Shown: one piece after another, positions 23,335-32,154 of the stretch | Numbering within the stretch: position 1 is the stretch's first letter | Layout: each line of letters starts with the position of its first letter | NCBI GenBank assembly: GCA_902788865.1 | Contig: CADALZ010000026.1 | Coordinates: 1 to 43,464, forward strand | DNA length: 43,464 bases | Source: an uncultured Bacteroidales bacterium | GTDB taxonomy: Bacteria > Bacteroidota > Bacteroidia > Bacteroidales > Bacteroidaceae | Reading direction: 5' to 3' | Notes under the pieces: generated by a model | The model's input: only the letters and a program-made list of their open reading frames with translations | Told to the model about the DNA's origin: nothing | The model's database searches: none | Program-made: the position numbers and the translations under genes

Positions 23335-24288
23335 TTAGTTGTTTTGATCTTCAAAAATACTGGTCATAGGTCTTCCCACCCATGCCTGTGGCGTCTCCAG
23401 TCCTAAGATATAGGCTACGGTGGCCGCCACGTCATACTGCATCATGGCATCCGTCATCTGGAAGCCTTGGCGTATGCCCTTGCCATAGGCGATAAACGGT
23501 GAGAGCATCTCCTCCAGCGTTATGCCCCCGTGCCCCTTGTCTATGCCCCCATGATCGGCTGTCAGTACGAAGATGGTGTCATCATAGATGCCCGCCTCCT
23601 TGGTAGCCTCTATCAGTTGGGCGATGCACTCATCCAGAATGGTCTCGAAAGCATAGTACTTCTCCGTGTACCATCCATAAGTATGCCCCGTCTCATCCAG
23701 TCCGCCAAAGTACACGGCAAAGAGCGTAGGTTTCTCCTCCTTGATCACCTGCACCGCCTCCTTCACATAGTCCAAAGGGTCGCCACAGTCCTCGCCAAAC
23801 TCCTTGCCATAGCCCGCATGGTCACGCTGCATCACATGATCCACCGCCAGTGTGTCTATCACATACTTGATGCCGTCCCAGTCGAAGATAGCCGCCGTCT
23901 TGCTCTCAGGCTGCTGCTCCTTCAGTATAGAGAAGATGGTAGGGAATATGCCGTGTGCATTCGTCACAGACGATGGTATCTCAGGCACCTTGCTGCCCCA
24001 CGTCGTATAGCCGTGGCTCTCTGTGCCCACCCCCATGAAGTTAGATGCCCAGTTGATGGCCGAAGCCGAAGGCAGCACCGAGCGTTTCTCCAGCGTGTAG
24101 CTACCCTCCGCCATCAGCTTGCCCTTCACGGTAGGCATGTCAGCCTGCGCCATGCTCTTAGATGCCCAGCCGTCTATACCAATCATGATCACATGCTTCG
24201 CCTTCGCCCTGCGTTTCACTTCCTGTTGGCCGCAAGATGCCAGCACCAGTCCCAAGAGGGCAATCAGAGCCCATGCAAAGTTTCTCAT
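23335..24288 (-). CDS. Alkaline-phosphatase-superfamily phosphodiesterase lipoprotein
   Basis: A 317-aa exported metal-dependent phosphatase or phosphodiesterase (type I NPP-like). A lipoprotein signal (VLASC) leads into IGIDGW, where the first metal-binding Asp is about residue 39. The nucleophile region PSASAINWASNF suggests Ser in place of the usual Thr. Metal ligands follow in GGLDETGHTYG and LTADHGGIDKGHGG. The target is unknown. The ATG at 24288 is used because the in-frame upstream codon at 24321 lies within the CAAAGATA promoter (24319-24326) and would precede the signal peptide with charged residues. Confidence 0.88.
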   Translation of the reverse strand: MRNFAWALIALLGLVLASCGQQEVKRRAKAKHVIMIGIDGWASKSMAQADMPTVKGKLMAEGSYTLEKRSVLPSASAINWASNFMGVGTESHGYTTWGSKVPEIPSSVTNAHGIFPTIFSILKEQQPESKTAAIFDWDGIKYVIDTLAVDHVMQRDHAGYGKEFGEDCGDPLDYVKEAVQVIKEEKPTLFAVYFGGLDETGHTYGWYTEKYYAFETILDECIAQLIEATKEAGIYDDTIFVLTADHGGIDKGHGGITLEEMLSPFIAYGKGIRQGFQMTDAMMQYDVAATVAYILGLETPQAWVGRPMTSIFEDQNN

Positions 24289-24318
24289 AGCTTTAGAGTT
24301 TTTCGTTTTTAGTTGTTG

Positions 24319-24326
24319 CAAAGATA
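24319..24326 (-). promoter_or_regulatory. TATCTTTG promoter of the phosphodiesterase operon
   Basis: Perfect -7 box on the minus strand, 31 bp upstream of the ATG at 24288. Confidence 0.65.
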
Positions 24327-24352
24327 ATGGAAATCCACTTTGATTGTAATAG

Positions 24353-24390
24353 GTGTGTGCATATTTTTGATAAGTACTGAAATGAAATTT
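24353..24390. repeat. Degenerate copy of the smalltalk-island repeat
   Basis: GTGTGTGCATATTTTTG followed by AAGTACTGAAATGAAATTTT resembles the 10525-10570 and 11121-11162 repeat arms (GTGTGTGCATGTATTTTT... TGAAATGAATAAAA). It lies between the phosphodiesterase promoter and the tRNA terminator. Confidence 0.55.
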
Positions 24391-24426
24391 TTTTAGGAAA
24401 TCCCATTATCTTTGCCATATAGAAAC

Positions 24427-24456
24427 AAAAAAGACAGTTATCGTGTGATAACTGCC
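24427..24456 (-). terminator. Intrinsic terminator of tRNA-Lys
   Basis: An 8-bp perfect stem (24435-24442 with 24447-24454, loop GTGT) followed on the minus strand by a T-rich tract (24433-24427). Confidence 0.85.
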
Positions 24457-24466
24457 TTTTCTGAGG

Positions 24467-24539
24467 TGATCCGCTTGGGGCTCGAACCCAAGACCCCAAC
24501 ATTAAAAGTGTTGTGCTCTACCTGCTGAGCTAGCGGATC
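24467..24539 (-). tRNA. tRNA-Lys (anticodon UUU)
   Basis: A 73-nt cloverleaf read on the minus strand. The acceptor stem GATCCGC/GCGGATC, D-arm GCTC/GAGC, anticodon stem CAACA/TGTTG with loop CTTTTAA (anticodon TTT), and T-arm TTGGG/CCCAA with TTCGAGC all pair. The discriminator is A. CCA is not encoded (ACCT follows). It has its own promoter and terminator. Confidence 0.96.
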
Positions 24540-24566
24540 TCCACTTGTCGATTATTAAATCGGGTG

Positions 24567-24596
24567 CAAAGATAGGTACTTTATTTGAAATTGCAA
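24567..24596 (-). promoter_or_regulatory. Promoter of tRNA-Lys
   Basis: On the minus strand TTG (24596-24594), a 19-nt spacer and TATCTTTG (24574-24567), 27 bp upstream of the mature tRNA 5' end. Confidence 0.75.
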
Positions 24597-24611
24597 TGCT
24601 TTTAGTCAAAT

Positions 24612-25730
24612 TTATTTATCGGATGCAGGAAGCTGGGGTGCAGTCTCCTGCTGTTTCTGCTCACGCGCTATCACGTATTTCTGATAGTAGGTGAGAAGTA
24701 AGGTGGTCATAGGCAGGGCGATAATCATGCCCAAGACACCCATCAGCGACCCCCAGATGGAGAGCGAGAGCAAGATGATGGCAGGGTTGAGGCCAGTGAC
24801 CTCTCCCATGATCGTTGGTGTGAGGAAGATGTCTTGTATGCCCTGCACCACAGCGAAGACGATGAGGCAAAGCAGCAGGATGACCCAGAAATTCTGCCCC
24901 GTATCTGCGGCACGCAGCACAGCCAGTATGATGGTGGGGATGAAACCCACAATCTGGAGGTAGGGCACCATGTTGAGCATCCCGATGAAGAGTCCCAGTG
25001 GGATGGCCAGTGGGAGGTCTATGATAAGGAAACCGATGCTGAACAGCACGCCTACGCAGAAAGCCACTTTGGCCTGACCACGGAAGTACTTGTTCATACC
25101 ATCGTTGATATCCTGCATGATCTTCACGCTGAAGGCGCGATAGCGTTCTGGCACCAAGTTGGGCCAGCCTTTAGAGATGGTCTCATAGTCGAGCAATATA
25201 AATATGGTGTAGAGCACCACCATGAGCAGGGAGAAGATGCTGAAGACGATGCTGATGGACTCTGTGATCATATTCCAAACACGTGGCAAGGCCTCTCGCA
25301 CCATGTGCTGGAACTCCTGCTTGTCGAGTAGTTTCATGATCTGATTGGCTCCGATGTTCTCCTGGATAAACTGGTTGATGATGGCTGGCACACGACTAGC
25401 CGTTTCGTTAGACGTGAAGTATTCCACAATCAGGTCTTTCACCCTGGCAAACTCAGAGATGATGGGAGGGAGCAGCAAGACGGTGGCCAGCGTGAGCACG
25501 AGGCCGATGGACAGGAACGAGGCCAGAATAGCCAGTGCACGATACTTCAGACGCAGCTTGTACTGGAAGAACTTCACCATAGGGAACATGAGGTAGGCGA
25601 TAAGCCAAGCCAAGAAGAATGGCACCAGCACGCTGCTTAGGCGATAAAGCAGCATCAGGAAGCCAATGACGATGGCCAGTCCCATGACTCCGCGGATGAA
25701 TAGGTCGAATGTGATTTTCTTGTGTTCCAT
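24612..25730 (-). CDS. AI-2E family transporter
   Basis: A 372-aa membrane protein of the AI-2E/UPF0118 family (TqsA and YdiK relatives), whose members include autoinducer-2 exporters and Na+/H+ antiporters. About eight helices are seen, with a long periplasmic loop between the second and third pairs and the family-typical GxxxGxxNMVPYLQIVGFIPTII and IGEVTGLNPAIILLSL-like segments (here MGEVTGLNP). The ATG at 25730 lies 5 bp after the tdk stop; upstream in-frame codons fall within tdk. The C-terminal tail is charged. The substrate cannot be inferred. Confidence 0.9.
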   Translation of the reverse strand: MEHKKITFDLFIRGVMGLAIVIGFLMLLYRLSSVLVPFFLAWLIAYLMFPMVKFFQYKLRLKYRALAILASFLSIGLVLTLATVLLLPPIISEFARVKDLIVEYFTSNETASRVPAIINQFIQENIGANQIMKLLDKQEFQHMVREALPRVWNMITESISIVFSIFSLLMVVLYTIFILLDYETISKGWPNLVPERYRAFSVKIMQDINDGMNKYFRGQAKVAFCVGVLFSIGFLIIDLPLAIPLGLFIGMLNMVPYLQIVGFIPTIILAVLRAADTGQNFWVILLLCLIVFAVVQGIQDIFLTPTIMGEVTGLNPAIILLSLSIWGSLMGVLGMIIALPMTTLLLTYYQKYVIAREQKQQETAPQLPASDK

Positions 25731-25735
25731 AGCAT

Positions 25736-26326
25736 TTATTCTTTTTTGCCTACAGCCTCTTGGTAGCAATGGCGGCACAGCGGTTCGTATTCCTGCGTTT
25801 CGCCCAGCAAGACGCGCTTTTCATCGCTCACTTTGCGGTGCGAGTACATGGCCAGATCGCCACACTTCACGCAGATGGCATGCACCTTGGTCACATCATC
25901 AGCGATGGCCATCAGGCCAGGCATAGGGCCGAAAGGTACCCCACGGAAGTCCATATCGAGTCCAGCCACGATGACGCGCACCCCGTTGTTGGCCAGACGG
26001 TTGCACACATCCACCAGTCCCATGTCGAAGAACTGTGCCTCGTCAATGCCCACCACGTCGATGTCCGACGAGAGCAGAAGGATGCTGGCTGAAGAGTCGA
26101 GCGGTGTAGAGACGATGCTGTTGCTGTCGTGGCTCACCACCTCCTCCTCGCTATAGCGCGTATCGATGGCAGGCTTGAAGATTTCTATCTTCTGCTTGGC
26201 AAACTTAGCCCGCTTCAGGCGGCGTATCAGTTCTTCCGTCTTGCCAGAGAACATAGAGCCGCAAATCACCTCTATGCGTCCTCGGCGACTGGTTTCATGT
26301 ATCCTGTCTTCTGAAAATAAGTCCAT
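25736..26326 (-). CDS. tdk: Thymidine kinase
   Basis: A type II thymidine kinase of 196 aa, which phosphorylates thymidine in pyrimidine salvage. The P-loop GSMFSGKT (residues 23-30), the DEAQFF magnesium-binding motif, the lasso region [13 protein letters not shown] and four zinc-binding cysteines (CVKC and CRHC) are present. It has a TATCTTTG box at 26346-26353 and is followed by the AI-2E gene in the same operon. Confidence 0.97.
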   Translation of the reverse strand: MDLFSEDRIHETSRRGRIEVICGSMFSGKTEELIRRLKRAKFAKQKIEIFKPAIDTRYSEEEVVSHDSNSIVSTPLDSSASILLLSSDIDVVGIDEAQFFDMGLVDVCNRLANNGVRVIVAGLDMDFRGVPFGPMPGLMAIADDVTKVHAICVKCGDLAMYSHRKVSDEKRVLLGETQEYEPLCRHCYQEAVGKKE

Positions 26327-26345
26327 CTTAATACGTTTTGTAATG

Positions 26346-26353
26346 CAAAGATA
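26346..26353 (-). promoter_or_regulatory. TATCTTTG promoter of tdk
   Basis: Perfect -7 box on the minus strand, 20 bp upstream of the tdk start and divergent from the rsmI promoter. Confidence 0.65.
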
Positions 26354-26397
26354 TGTGAGTTTTTGTAAACTTCTAATGTTTTACCATAAATTATTTC

Positions 26398-26405
26398 TAA
26401 CTTTG
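26398..26405 (+). promoter_or_regulatory. TAACTTTG promoter of rsmI
   Basis: Fits TAnnTTTG, 25 bp upstream of the chosen rsmI start at 26430. Confidence 0.6.
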
Positions 26406-26429
26406 CCGCGGATTTTGAAAGTGAACAGC

Positions 26430-27110
26430 ATGGAAAAAGGAATGCTCTACATAGTGCCCACGCCTGTTGGCAACATGGAAGATATGACTTTCCGCGCCAT
26501 CAGGGTGCTGAAAGAAGCCAGCGTGATACTGGCAGAAGACACGCGTACCAGTGGCAATCTGCTGAAGCATTTCGAGATAAAGAATGCCATGCTCTCACAC
26601 CATAAGTTCAACGAGCATCAGACGGTGGAAGGACTGGTGAAGCGCATTGAGGCTGGTGAGACGGTGGCCTTGATATCGGATGCAGGCACGCCAGGCATCA
26701 GCGACCCTGGGTTCCTCTTGGCACGAGAGTGCGTGCGGGCAGGCATTGAGGTGCAGACACTGCCAGGAGCCACAGCCTTCGTTCCAGCACTGGTATCGTC
26801 GGGACTGCCCTGTGACAAGTTCTGCTTCGAGGGCTTCCTGCCTCAGAAGAAAGGGAGACAGACAGCCATCAAGACCCTGGAAGAGGAAACGCGCACCATG
26901 GTCTTCTACGAATCGCCCTACCGCTTGCTGAAGACGCTGACGCAGTTTGCAGAGGCCTTTGGTACTGAGCGCCAGGCTTCCGTTTCTAGAGAAATCTCCA
27001 AGGTACACGAGGAAACGGTGCATGGCACATTGGCAGAGCTGGTGAAACATTTCACGGAGAATGAACCACGTGGTGAGATAGTGATCTGCGTGGCAGGTAA
27101 AGATAAATAA
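26430..27110 (+). CDS. rsmI: 16S rRNA (cytidine1402-2'-O)-methyltransferase
   Basis: RsmI (226 aa) 2'-O-methylates C1402 of 16S rRNA with SAM, in the tetrapyrrole methylase fold. The motifs LYIVPTPVGNMEDMTFRA, ILAEDTRTS, ALISDAGTPGISDPG and LPGATAFVPAL are diagnostic. The ATG at 26430 lies 25 bp after the promoter box; a second in-frame ATG at 26442 would also work. The frame stays open upstream through the tdk promoter region, which is rejected. It is probably co-transcribed with the following lipoprotein gene (27-bp gap). Confidence 0.96.
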   Translation: MEKGMLYIVPTPVGNMEDMTFRAIRVLKEASVILAEDTRTSGNLLKHFEIKNAMLSHHKFNEHQTVEGLVKRIEAGETVALISDAGTPGISDPGFLLARECVRAGIEVQTLPGATAFVPALVSSGLPCDKFCFEGFLPQKKGRQTAIKTLEEETRTMVFYESPYRLLKTLTQFAEAFGTERQASVSREISKVHEETVHGTLAELVKHFTENEPRGEIVICVAGKDK

Positions 27111-27137
27111 GAACAACCAACTAAATTTTTAAAGCAT

Positions 27138-28019
27138 ATGAAAAAGTTAGTATTTATGGTGGCATGTGTATGCGCAGGTTTTCTGGCATCATGCGACCAA
27201 CTTGGCGGTAAGACCGACATTTTGAAGGCAGAGAACGACTCTCTGCTGACCGTACTCTCTCAGCGCAATGCTGAACTTGATGAGATGATGGGCACTTTCA
27301 ATCAGATAACGGAAGGCTTCAGACAGATCAACGAGGCAGAGAACCGCGTAGATCTGCAGTCTAACAGACTCGGTGAGGGTTCTACAGACGCTCGTACCCG
27401 CATTGCGCAGGACATTGAGTTCATCCAGAAGCAGATGCAGGAGAACAAGGAGCAGATAGCTAAACTGGAGAGCATGCTGAACAGTAGCCGCAACCAGAGC
27501 GCACAGCTGAGAAAGGCTATCGAATCTCTGAATCAGGAATTGGAGACACGCGCACAGCGCATCGAGGCCCTGCAGGCCGAACTGGCAGAGAAGAACATCC
27601 GCATCCAGGAACTGGACGAGGCGGTGGCAGATCTGACGGCTGACAAGGATGCACTGATCGTGGAGACGCAGGAGCAGCAGAATACGCTGAATCAGCAGGA
27701 TCTGGATTTGCATAAGGCTTGGTTCGTATTCGGCACCAGAAAGGAACTGCGTGAGGAGAACATTCTGACAGACGGTGGCTTCCTGAAGAAGGACAAGGTG
27801 CTGGCAGAGAGCGACATCAACAAGGACTATTTCACAGAGATAGACGTACGCACTACGAAGGAGATTAAGCTCTATTCTAAGTCGGCAGACGTCCTGACTA
27901 CCCATCCTGCAGGTTCCTACTCACTGGATAAGGATGCAGAGGGCAACCTGACGCTGCACATCACAGATGAGAAGACGTTCTGGAGTGTGTCTAAGTATCT
28001 GGTGATTCAGGTGAGATAG
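27138..28019 (+). CDS. Coiled-coil lipoprotein (Cbp1-like)
   Basis: A 293-aa exported protein. An SpII signal (GFLASC) is followed by a long coiled coil (about residues 28-190, heptad-like Leu/Glu/Gln-rich) and a C-terminal globular beta domain (AWFVFGTRKELRE to SVSKYLVIQVR). It resembles a conserved Bacteroidales family that annotation pipelines relate to the Cbp1 collagen-binding adhesin. That recognition is from memory, and collagen binding should not be assumed. The strong conservation of the C-terminal domain suggests a general envelope role. Confidence 0.75.
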   Translation: MKKLVFMVACVCAGFLASCDQLGGKTDILKAENDSLLTVLSQRNAELDEMMGTFNQITEGFRQINEAENRVDLQSNRLGEGSTDARTRIAQDIEFIQKQMQENKEQIAKLESMLNSSRNQSAQLRKAIESLNQELETRAQRIEALQAELAEKNIRIQELDEAVADLTADKDALIVETQEQQNTLNQQDLDLHKAWFVFGTRKELREENILTDGGFLKKDKVLAESDINKDYFTEIDVRTTKEIKLYSKSADVLTTHPAGSYSLDKDAEGNLTLHITDEKTFWSVSKYLVIQVR

Positions 28020-28070
28020 TTTAGGGTTTAGAGTTTAGGGTTTAGAGCCCTAGAGATTAGGGCTTAGGGA
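28018..28070. repeat. TTTAGGG-type intergenic repeat
   Basis: About six imperfect copies of TTTAGGG/TTTAGAG between the lipoprotein stop and the next start, ending in a small CCCTA/TAGGG hairpin (28048-28063). It resembles telomere sequence only by chance. It fills the whole intergenic gap. Confidence 0.75.
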
Positions 28071-28078
28071 AACCGTTG

Positions 28079-29017
28079 ATGCAGTATTTTGGAGAAATTC
28101 TTTCGATGGTCGTAGCGTTTTCATGGACGATTACGGCTCTGTGTGCAGAGGTAGCAAGCAAGAGGCTTGGCTCCTTGCAGCTGAACGTCATTCGTCTGAC
28201 GCTATCATTGATACTTTTAGGGGCAACCTTGTGGATCACCACAGGTGCCCCTTTTCCTCTTTTTGCTGGTGGTAAGGCTTGGCTGTGGCTCATCCTGTCT
28301 GGCTTGGTGGGCTATGTCTTTGGCGACTACTGCCTGTTCAACTCCTACGTCTTGATAGGCTCACGCTTTGGACAATTGTTCATGACCTTAGCCCCACTGG
28401 CAGCAGCCTTGTCCAGTTGGGTGCTGCTGGGTGAAAGACTGTCACTGCAAGCTTGGCTGGGTATGCTGGTCACCATCACAGGTATAGGCATGTCGGTCTT
28501 AGGCAAGGGTGGCGATGAGCATCACCATCGCATAGAGCTGAAACTCCCCGTCAAGGGTGTCATCTTCGGCATAGGCGCAGGCATAGGGCAAGGTTTAGGA
28601 CTGGTACTGAGCAAGGTGGGCATGGGATTCTACGAGGCAGACATCCCTGCAGGGCAGGAGATGATGACCACCATGATGCCCTTCGCCTCTACCTTCATCC
28701 GTGCTGTGGCAGGTAGCTTAGGCTTCCTCACAGTGATGGCCTTAAGTGGGAAATTCCACACCCTACTTGTGGCTTTCAGAGACCGTAAGGGCATGAATGC
28801 GGCCATAGGAGCCACCTTGACAGGACCTTTCATAGGCGTGTCGCTCTCCCTGATGGCTGTGCTCTATACAGAAGCAGGCATTGCCTCTACGCTCATGGCC
28901 CTCACGCCCGTACTGATAATATGGCCAGTGCACCTCCTTTTCAAGCAGAAAATACGCACATTAGAGGTGATAGGTGCCATCGTGAGTGTGATAGGTGCCT
29001 CGCTGTTTTTCCTCTAA
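28079..29017 (+). CDS. EamA/DMT family transporter
   Basis: A 312-aa protein with ten membrane helices and two EamA repeats (about 5-140 and 160-310), separated by a His-rich cytoplasmic loop (DEHHHRIE). It is distinct in sequence from the transporter at 21737. The ATG at 28079 is preferred over the TTG one codon upstream. The substrate is unknown. The stop lies in the short palindrome CCTCTAAGAGG. The gene appears to be alone or read through from the preceding lipoprotein gene. Confidence 0.88.
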   Translation: MQYFGEILSMVVAFSWTITALCAEVASKRLGSLQLNVIRLTLSLILLGATLWITTGAPFPLFAGGKAWLWLILSGLVGYVFGDYCLFNSYVLIGSRFGQLFMTLAPLAAALSSWVLLGERLSLQAWLGMLVTITGIGMSVLGKGGDEHHHRIELKLPVKGVIFGIGAGIGQGLGLVLSKVGMGFYEADIPAGQEMMTTMMPFASTFIRAVAGSLGFLTVMALSGKFHTLLVAFRDRKGMNAAIGATLTGPFIGVSLSLMAVLYTEAGIASTLMALTPVLIIWPVHLLFKQKIRTLEVIGAIVSVIGASLFFL

Positions 29018-29030
29018 GAGGCTTTTGGCC

Positions 29031-29060
29031 TTGATAGTTCCGGAATTTTTACTATCTTTG
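29031..29060 (+). promoter_or_regulatory. Promoter of hflX
   Basis: TTG (29031-29033), a 19-nt spacer and TATCTTTG (29053-29060), 20 bp upstream of the ATG. Confidence 0.75.
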
Positions 29061-29080
29061 TCGCTCCAAACGAGAAGTGT

Positions 29081-30346
29081 ATGAAAGAATTTGTAATCTC
29101 TGAAGTAAAGTCGGAAACAGCGGTGCTGGTGGGTTTGATCACCAAGAAGCAGGATGAACGCAAGACCAACGAATATCTGGATGAGCTGGCTTTCTTAGCC
29201 GAAACAGCAGGAGCCGTGGTGGTGAAGCGCTTCACGCAGAAACTGGATCAGGCACACCAAGTGACCTATATAGGTAAGGGTAAGCTGGAAGAAATCAAGA
29301 ACTATATCCTCGCAGAGGAAGACGAGGGGCGAGAGGTGGGTATGGCCATCTTCGATGACGAACTTTCTGCCAAGCAGATACGCAACATCGAGATGGAGCT
29401 GAAAATCAAGATCCTCGATCGTACATCGTTGATTCTGGACATCTTCGCCATGCGTGCGCAGACAGCCAATGCCAAGACGCAGGTGGAACTGGCGCAGTAC
29501 AAGTACATGCTGCCTCGACTGCAGCGCCTCTGGACGCACTTGGAACGCCAGGGTGGTGGCTCTGGTGCTGGTGGTGGCAAGGGTATGGTAGGTCTGCGCG
29601 GACCAGGTGAGACGCAGTTGGAGATGGACCGTCGTATCATCCTCAGTCGTATGTCCCTGCTGAAAGAACGCTTGGCAGAGATAGACAAGCAGAAAAGCAC
29701 CCAGCGCAAGAATCGTGGCCGCCTGATACGTGTGGCCTTGGTGGGCTACACCAATGTGGGCAAATCTACGTTGATGAATCTGCTGGCCAAAAGCGAGGTT
29801 TTTGCGGAGAACAAGCTCTTTGCCACCCTCGACACCACTGTGCGCAAGGTGATCATAGACAATCTGCCTTTCCTCTTGAGCGATACGGTGGGGTTCATAC
29901 GTAAGTTGCCTACCGACTTGATAGACTCTTTCAAGAGCACCCTCGATGAGGTGCGTGAGGCCGACCTGCTGGTGCATGTGGTGGACATCTCGCATCCCGA
30001 CTTTGAAGAACAGATAGAGGTGGTGAACAAGACCTTGGCTGAAATAGGAGCAGGAGGTAAGCCTACCATGCTATTATTCAACAAGATAGATGCCTATACC
30101 TATATAAAGAAAGACGAGGACGACCTCACCCCACGCACACGTGCCAACTGGACGCTGGAGGAACTGATGCACACCTGGATGGCCAAGATGGAAGACAACT
30201 GTATGTTTATCTCTGCACGAGAAAAGACAGGCATAGAGGCCTTCCGCACTACACTCTACGAGAGAGTGAAGGAACTCCATGTGCAGAAATATCCCTACAA
30301 CGACTTCCTGTTCCAGAAATACGATGAGGAGAACTATGAATTATGA
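29081..30346 (+). CDS. hflX: GTPase HflX
   Basis: A 421-aa ribosome-splitting and ribosome-rescue GTPase. The N-terminal HflX domain (TYIGKGKLEEI, DRTSLILDIFAMRAQT, KVELAQ-like TQVELAQYKYMLPRL) and the glycine-rich linker GGGSGAGGGKG with GPGETQLE precede the G domain. G1 is GYTNVGKST (about 221-229), with G3 DTVGFIRKLP and G4 NKID. The last codons and stop sit in a TATGAATTATGAATG repeat, so the extreme C-terminus may be repeat-derived. Confidence 0.97.
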   Translation: MKEFVISEVKSETAVLVGLITKKQDERKTNEYLDELAFLAETAGAVVVKRFTQKLDQAHQVTYIGKGKLEEIKNYILAEEDEGREVGMAIFDDELSAKQIRNIEMELKIKILDRTSLILDIFAMRAQTANAKTQVELAQYKYMLPRLQRLWTHLERQGGGSGAGGGKGMVGLRGPGETQLEMDRRIILSRMSLLKERLAEIDKQKSTQRKNRGRLIRVALVGYTNVGKSTLMNLLAKSEVFAENKLFATLDTTVRKVIIDNLPFLLSDTVGFIRKLPTDLIDSFKSTLDEVREADLLVHVVDISHPDFEEQIEVVNKTLAEIGAGGKPTMLLFNKIDAYTYIKKDEDDLTPRTRANWTLEELMHTWMAKMEDNCMFISAREKTGIEAFRTTLYERVKELHVQKYPYNDFLFQKYDEENYEL

Positions 30347-30361
30347 ATGATCGTGCGATAA

Positions 30362-30395
30362 TAAATTTTCAATGTTCAATTTTCAATTCTCAATT
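30362..30395. repeat. TTCAATTTTCAATT-type intergenic repeat
   Basis: Tandem imperfect TTTTCAA/TTCTCAA units between hflX and the fumarase promoter. They are the reverse-complement style of the element inserted in the oxidoreductase gene at 7188-7263. Confidence 0.65.
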
Positions 30396-30403
30396 ATAAA
30401 TAC

Positions 30404-30411
30404 TATCTTTG
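30404..30411 (+). promoter_or_regulatory. TATCTTTG promoter of fumarate hydratase
   Basis: Perfect -7 box 39 bp upstream of the ATG at 30451. It excludes the in-frame TTG at 30409 as a start. Confidence 0.65.
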
Positions 30412-30450
30412 TCGGAACAAGAAAATTTTAACTTTAAATACGAAGTAATT

Positions 30451-32100
30451 ATGGCTAAAACACCAGATTTTAAGTATGCTCCCATGTTCCAACTGGGTAA
30501 GGATACTACCGAATACCGCCTGCTTACGAAAGAAGGCGTAAGCGTGGGCGAGTTTGAGGGACACAAGATTCTCAAGGTCAGCAAAGAGGCGCTTACGCTG
30601 CTCGCACAGCAGGCATTCCACGACTGTGAGTTCATGCTGCGTCGTGCGCACAATGAGCAAGTGGCCAAGATCCTCACAGATCCAGAGGCTTCTGAGAACG
30701 ATAAGTATGTGGCTCTCCAGTTCCTTCGCAATGCAGAGGCTTCTGTGAAAGGCATTCTTCCTTTCTGCCAAGATACGGGTACGGCCATCATCCACGGAGA
30801 GAAGGGCCAGCAGGTATGGACAGGCTTCGAGGATGAGGAGGCACTCTCTCGTGGTGTGTACAATACGTATGTGAACGATAATCTGCGCTACTCTCAGAAT
30901 GCACCGCTGAATATGTACGATGAGGTGAATACGCGCTGCAACCTGCCTGCTCAGATAGACATCGAGGCTGTAGAAGGTGCCGAGTATCGCTTCATCATGG
31001 TGGCAAAGGGTGGTGGCTCTGCCAATAAGACCTACTTCTATCCCATGACCAAGGCTACTATCCAGAACGAGGGCACACTGCTGCCATTCCTCGTAGAGAA
31101 GATGAAGAGCCTGGGCACAGCTGCTTGTCCGCCTTACCACATCGCTTTCGTGATAGGTGGCACCAGCGCAGAGAAGAACCTGCTCACAGTGAAGCTGGCT
31201 TCCATCAAGTACTATGACAACCTGCCAACAACCGGCGATGAGACTGGTCGTGCCTTCCGCGATATCGACTTGGAGAACAAGTTGCTCGAAGAGGCCTATA
31301 AGATAGGTCTGGGCGCTCAGTTTGGTGGTAAGTACCTGGCACATGATATCCGCGTGATCCGTCTGCCTCGTCATGGCGCTTCTTGCCCTATCGGTATGGG
31401 TGTGTCTTGCTCTGCCGATCGTAACATCAAGGCCGTGATCAATGAGCATGGCGTTTGGTTGGAGAAGATGGATGAGAATCCTACAGAACTGATTCCAGAA
31501 GAGATGCGTAAGCCTGGTGAGGGTGCCAAGGGCGTGGAGATAGACCTCAACAAGGGTATAGACTACGTGCGTGGCGAACTCTCTAAGTATCCTGTAAGTA
31601 CGCGCGTGAACCTGAAGGGTACCATCATCGTGGCACGTGACATCGCTCATGCCAAGCTGAAAGCACGTCTGGATGCTGGTGAGGATCTGCCTGCATACTT
31701 CAAGGATCATCCTATCCTCTATGCTGGTCCTGCCAAGACACCAGAAGGCTATCCTTGTGGTTCTATGGGCCCAACCACTGCCAACCGCATGGATCCATAC
31801 GTAGATGAGTTCCAGGATCATGGTGGCTCACTGGTGATGATTGCCAAGGGTAATCGTACCGATGTGGTGACAGAGGCTTGCAAGAAGCATGGTGGCTTCT
31901 ACCTGGGTACCATTGGTGGTGTGGCTGCCGTACTGTCGCAGAGCAGCATCAAGAGCATCGAGTGTGTGGAGTATCCAGAGCTGGGTATGGAGGCCATCTG
32001 GAAGATCGAAGTGGAGGACTTCCCTGCCTTCATCTTGGTAGATGATAAGGGCAACGACTTCTTCAAGCAGCTGAAGCCGTGGTGTCCTAAGTGCAAGTAA
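30451..32100 (+). CDS. Fumarate hydratase, class I (iron-sulfur)
   Basis: A 549-aa single-chain class I fumarase interconverting fumarate and malate with a [4Fe-4S] cluster. The cluster cysteines fall at about Cys106 (FCQDTGTA), Cys226 (AACPPYH) and Cys320 (GVSCSADR), positions very close to those of E. coli FumA. The C-terminal beta domain carries [19 protein letters not shown] and [10 protein letters not shown]. In anaerobic Bacteroidales this step belongs to the reductive branch leading to succinate. The ATG at 30451 (MAKTPDF) follows the promoter. An intrinsic terminator follows. Confidence 0.96.
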   Translation: MAKTPDFKYAPMFQLGKDTTEYRLLTKEGVSVGEFEGHKILKVSKEALTLLAQQAFHDCEFMLRRAHNEQVAKILTDPEASENDKYVALQFLRNAEASVKGILPFCQDTGTAIIHGEKGQQVWTGFEDEEALSRGVYNTYVNDNLRYSQNAPLNMYDEVNTRCNLPAQIDIEAVEGAEYRFIMVAKGGGSANKTYFYPMTKATIQNEGTLLPFLVEKMKSLGTAACPPYHIAFVIGGTSAEKNLLTVKLASIKYYDNLPTTGDETGRAFRDIDLENKLLEEAYKIGLGAQFGGKYLAHDIRVIRLPRHGASCPIGMGVSCSADRNIKAVINEHGVWLEKMDENPTELIPEEMRKPGEGAKGVEIDLNKGIDYVRGELSKYPVSTRVNLKGTIIVARDIAHAKLKARLDAGEDLPAYFKDHPILYAGPAKTPEGYPCGSMGPTTANRMDPYVDEFQDHGGSLVMIAKGNRTDVVTEACKKHGGFYLGTIGGVAAVLSQSSIKSIECVEYPELGMEAIWKIEVEDFPAFILVDDKGNDFFKQLKPWCPKCK

Positions 32101-32118
32101 ACTATGCTGAAATATATG

Positions 32119-32154
32119 GCGGTTGCAGGGTTAGCCTTGCAACCGTCTTTTTTA
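32119..32154 (+). terminator. Intrinsic terminator of fumarate hydratase
   Basis: Stem CGGTTGCA/TGCAACCG (32120-32127 with 32138-32145) followed by a T-run (32148-32153). Its tail abuts the stop of the convergent MATE gene. Confidence 0.88.

Noticed and set aside
28018-28070. Telomere-like end of a linear replicon
   Set aside because: The tract is short, imperfect and internal between two intact genes.
30403-31821. Long open frame antisense to fumarate hydratase
   Set aside because: It mirrors the codon bias of the fumarase gene and contains no recognisable motif.
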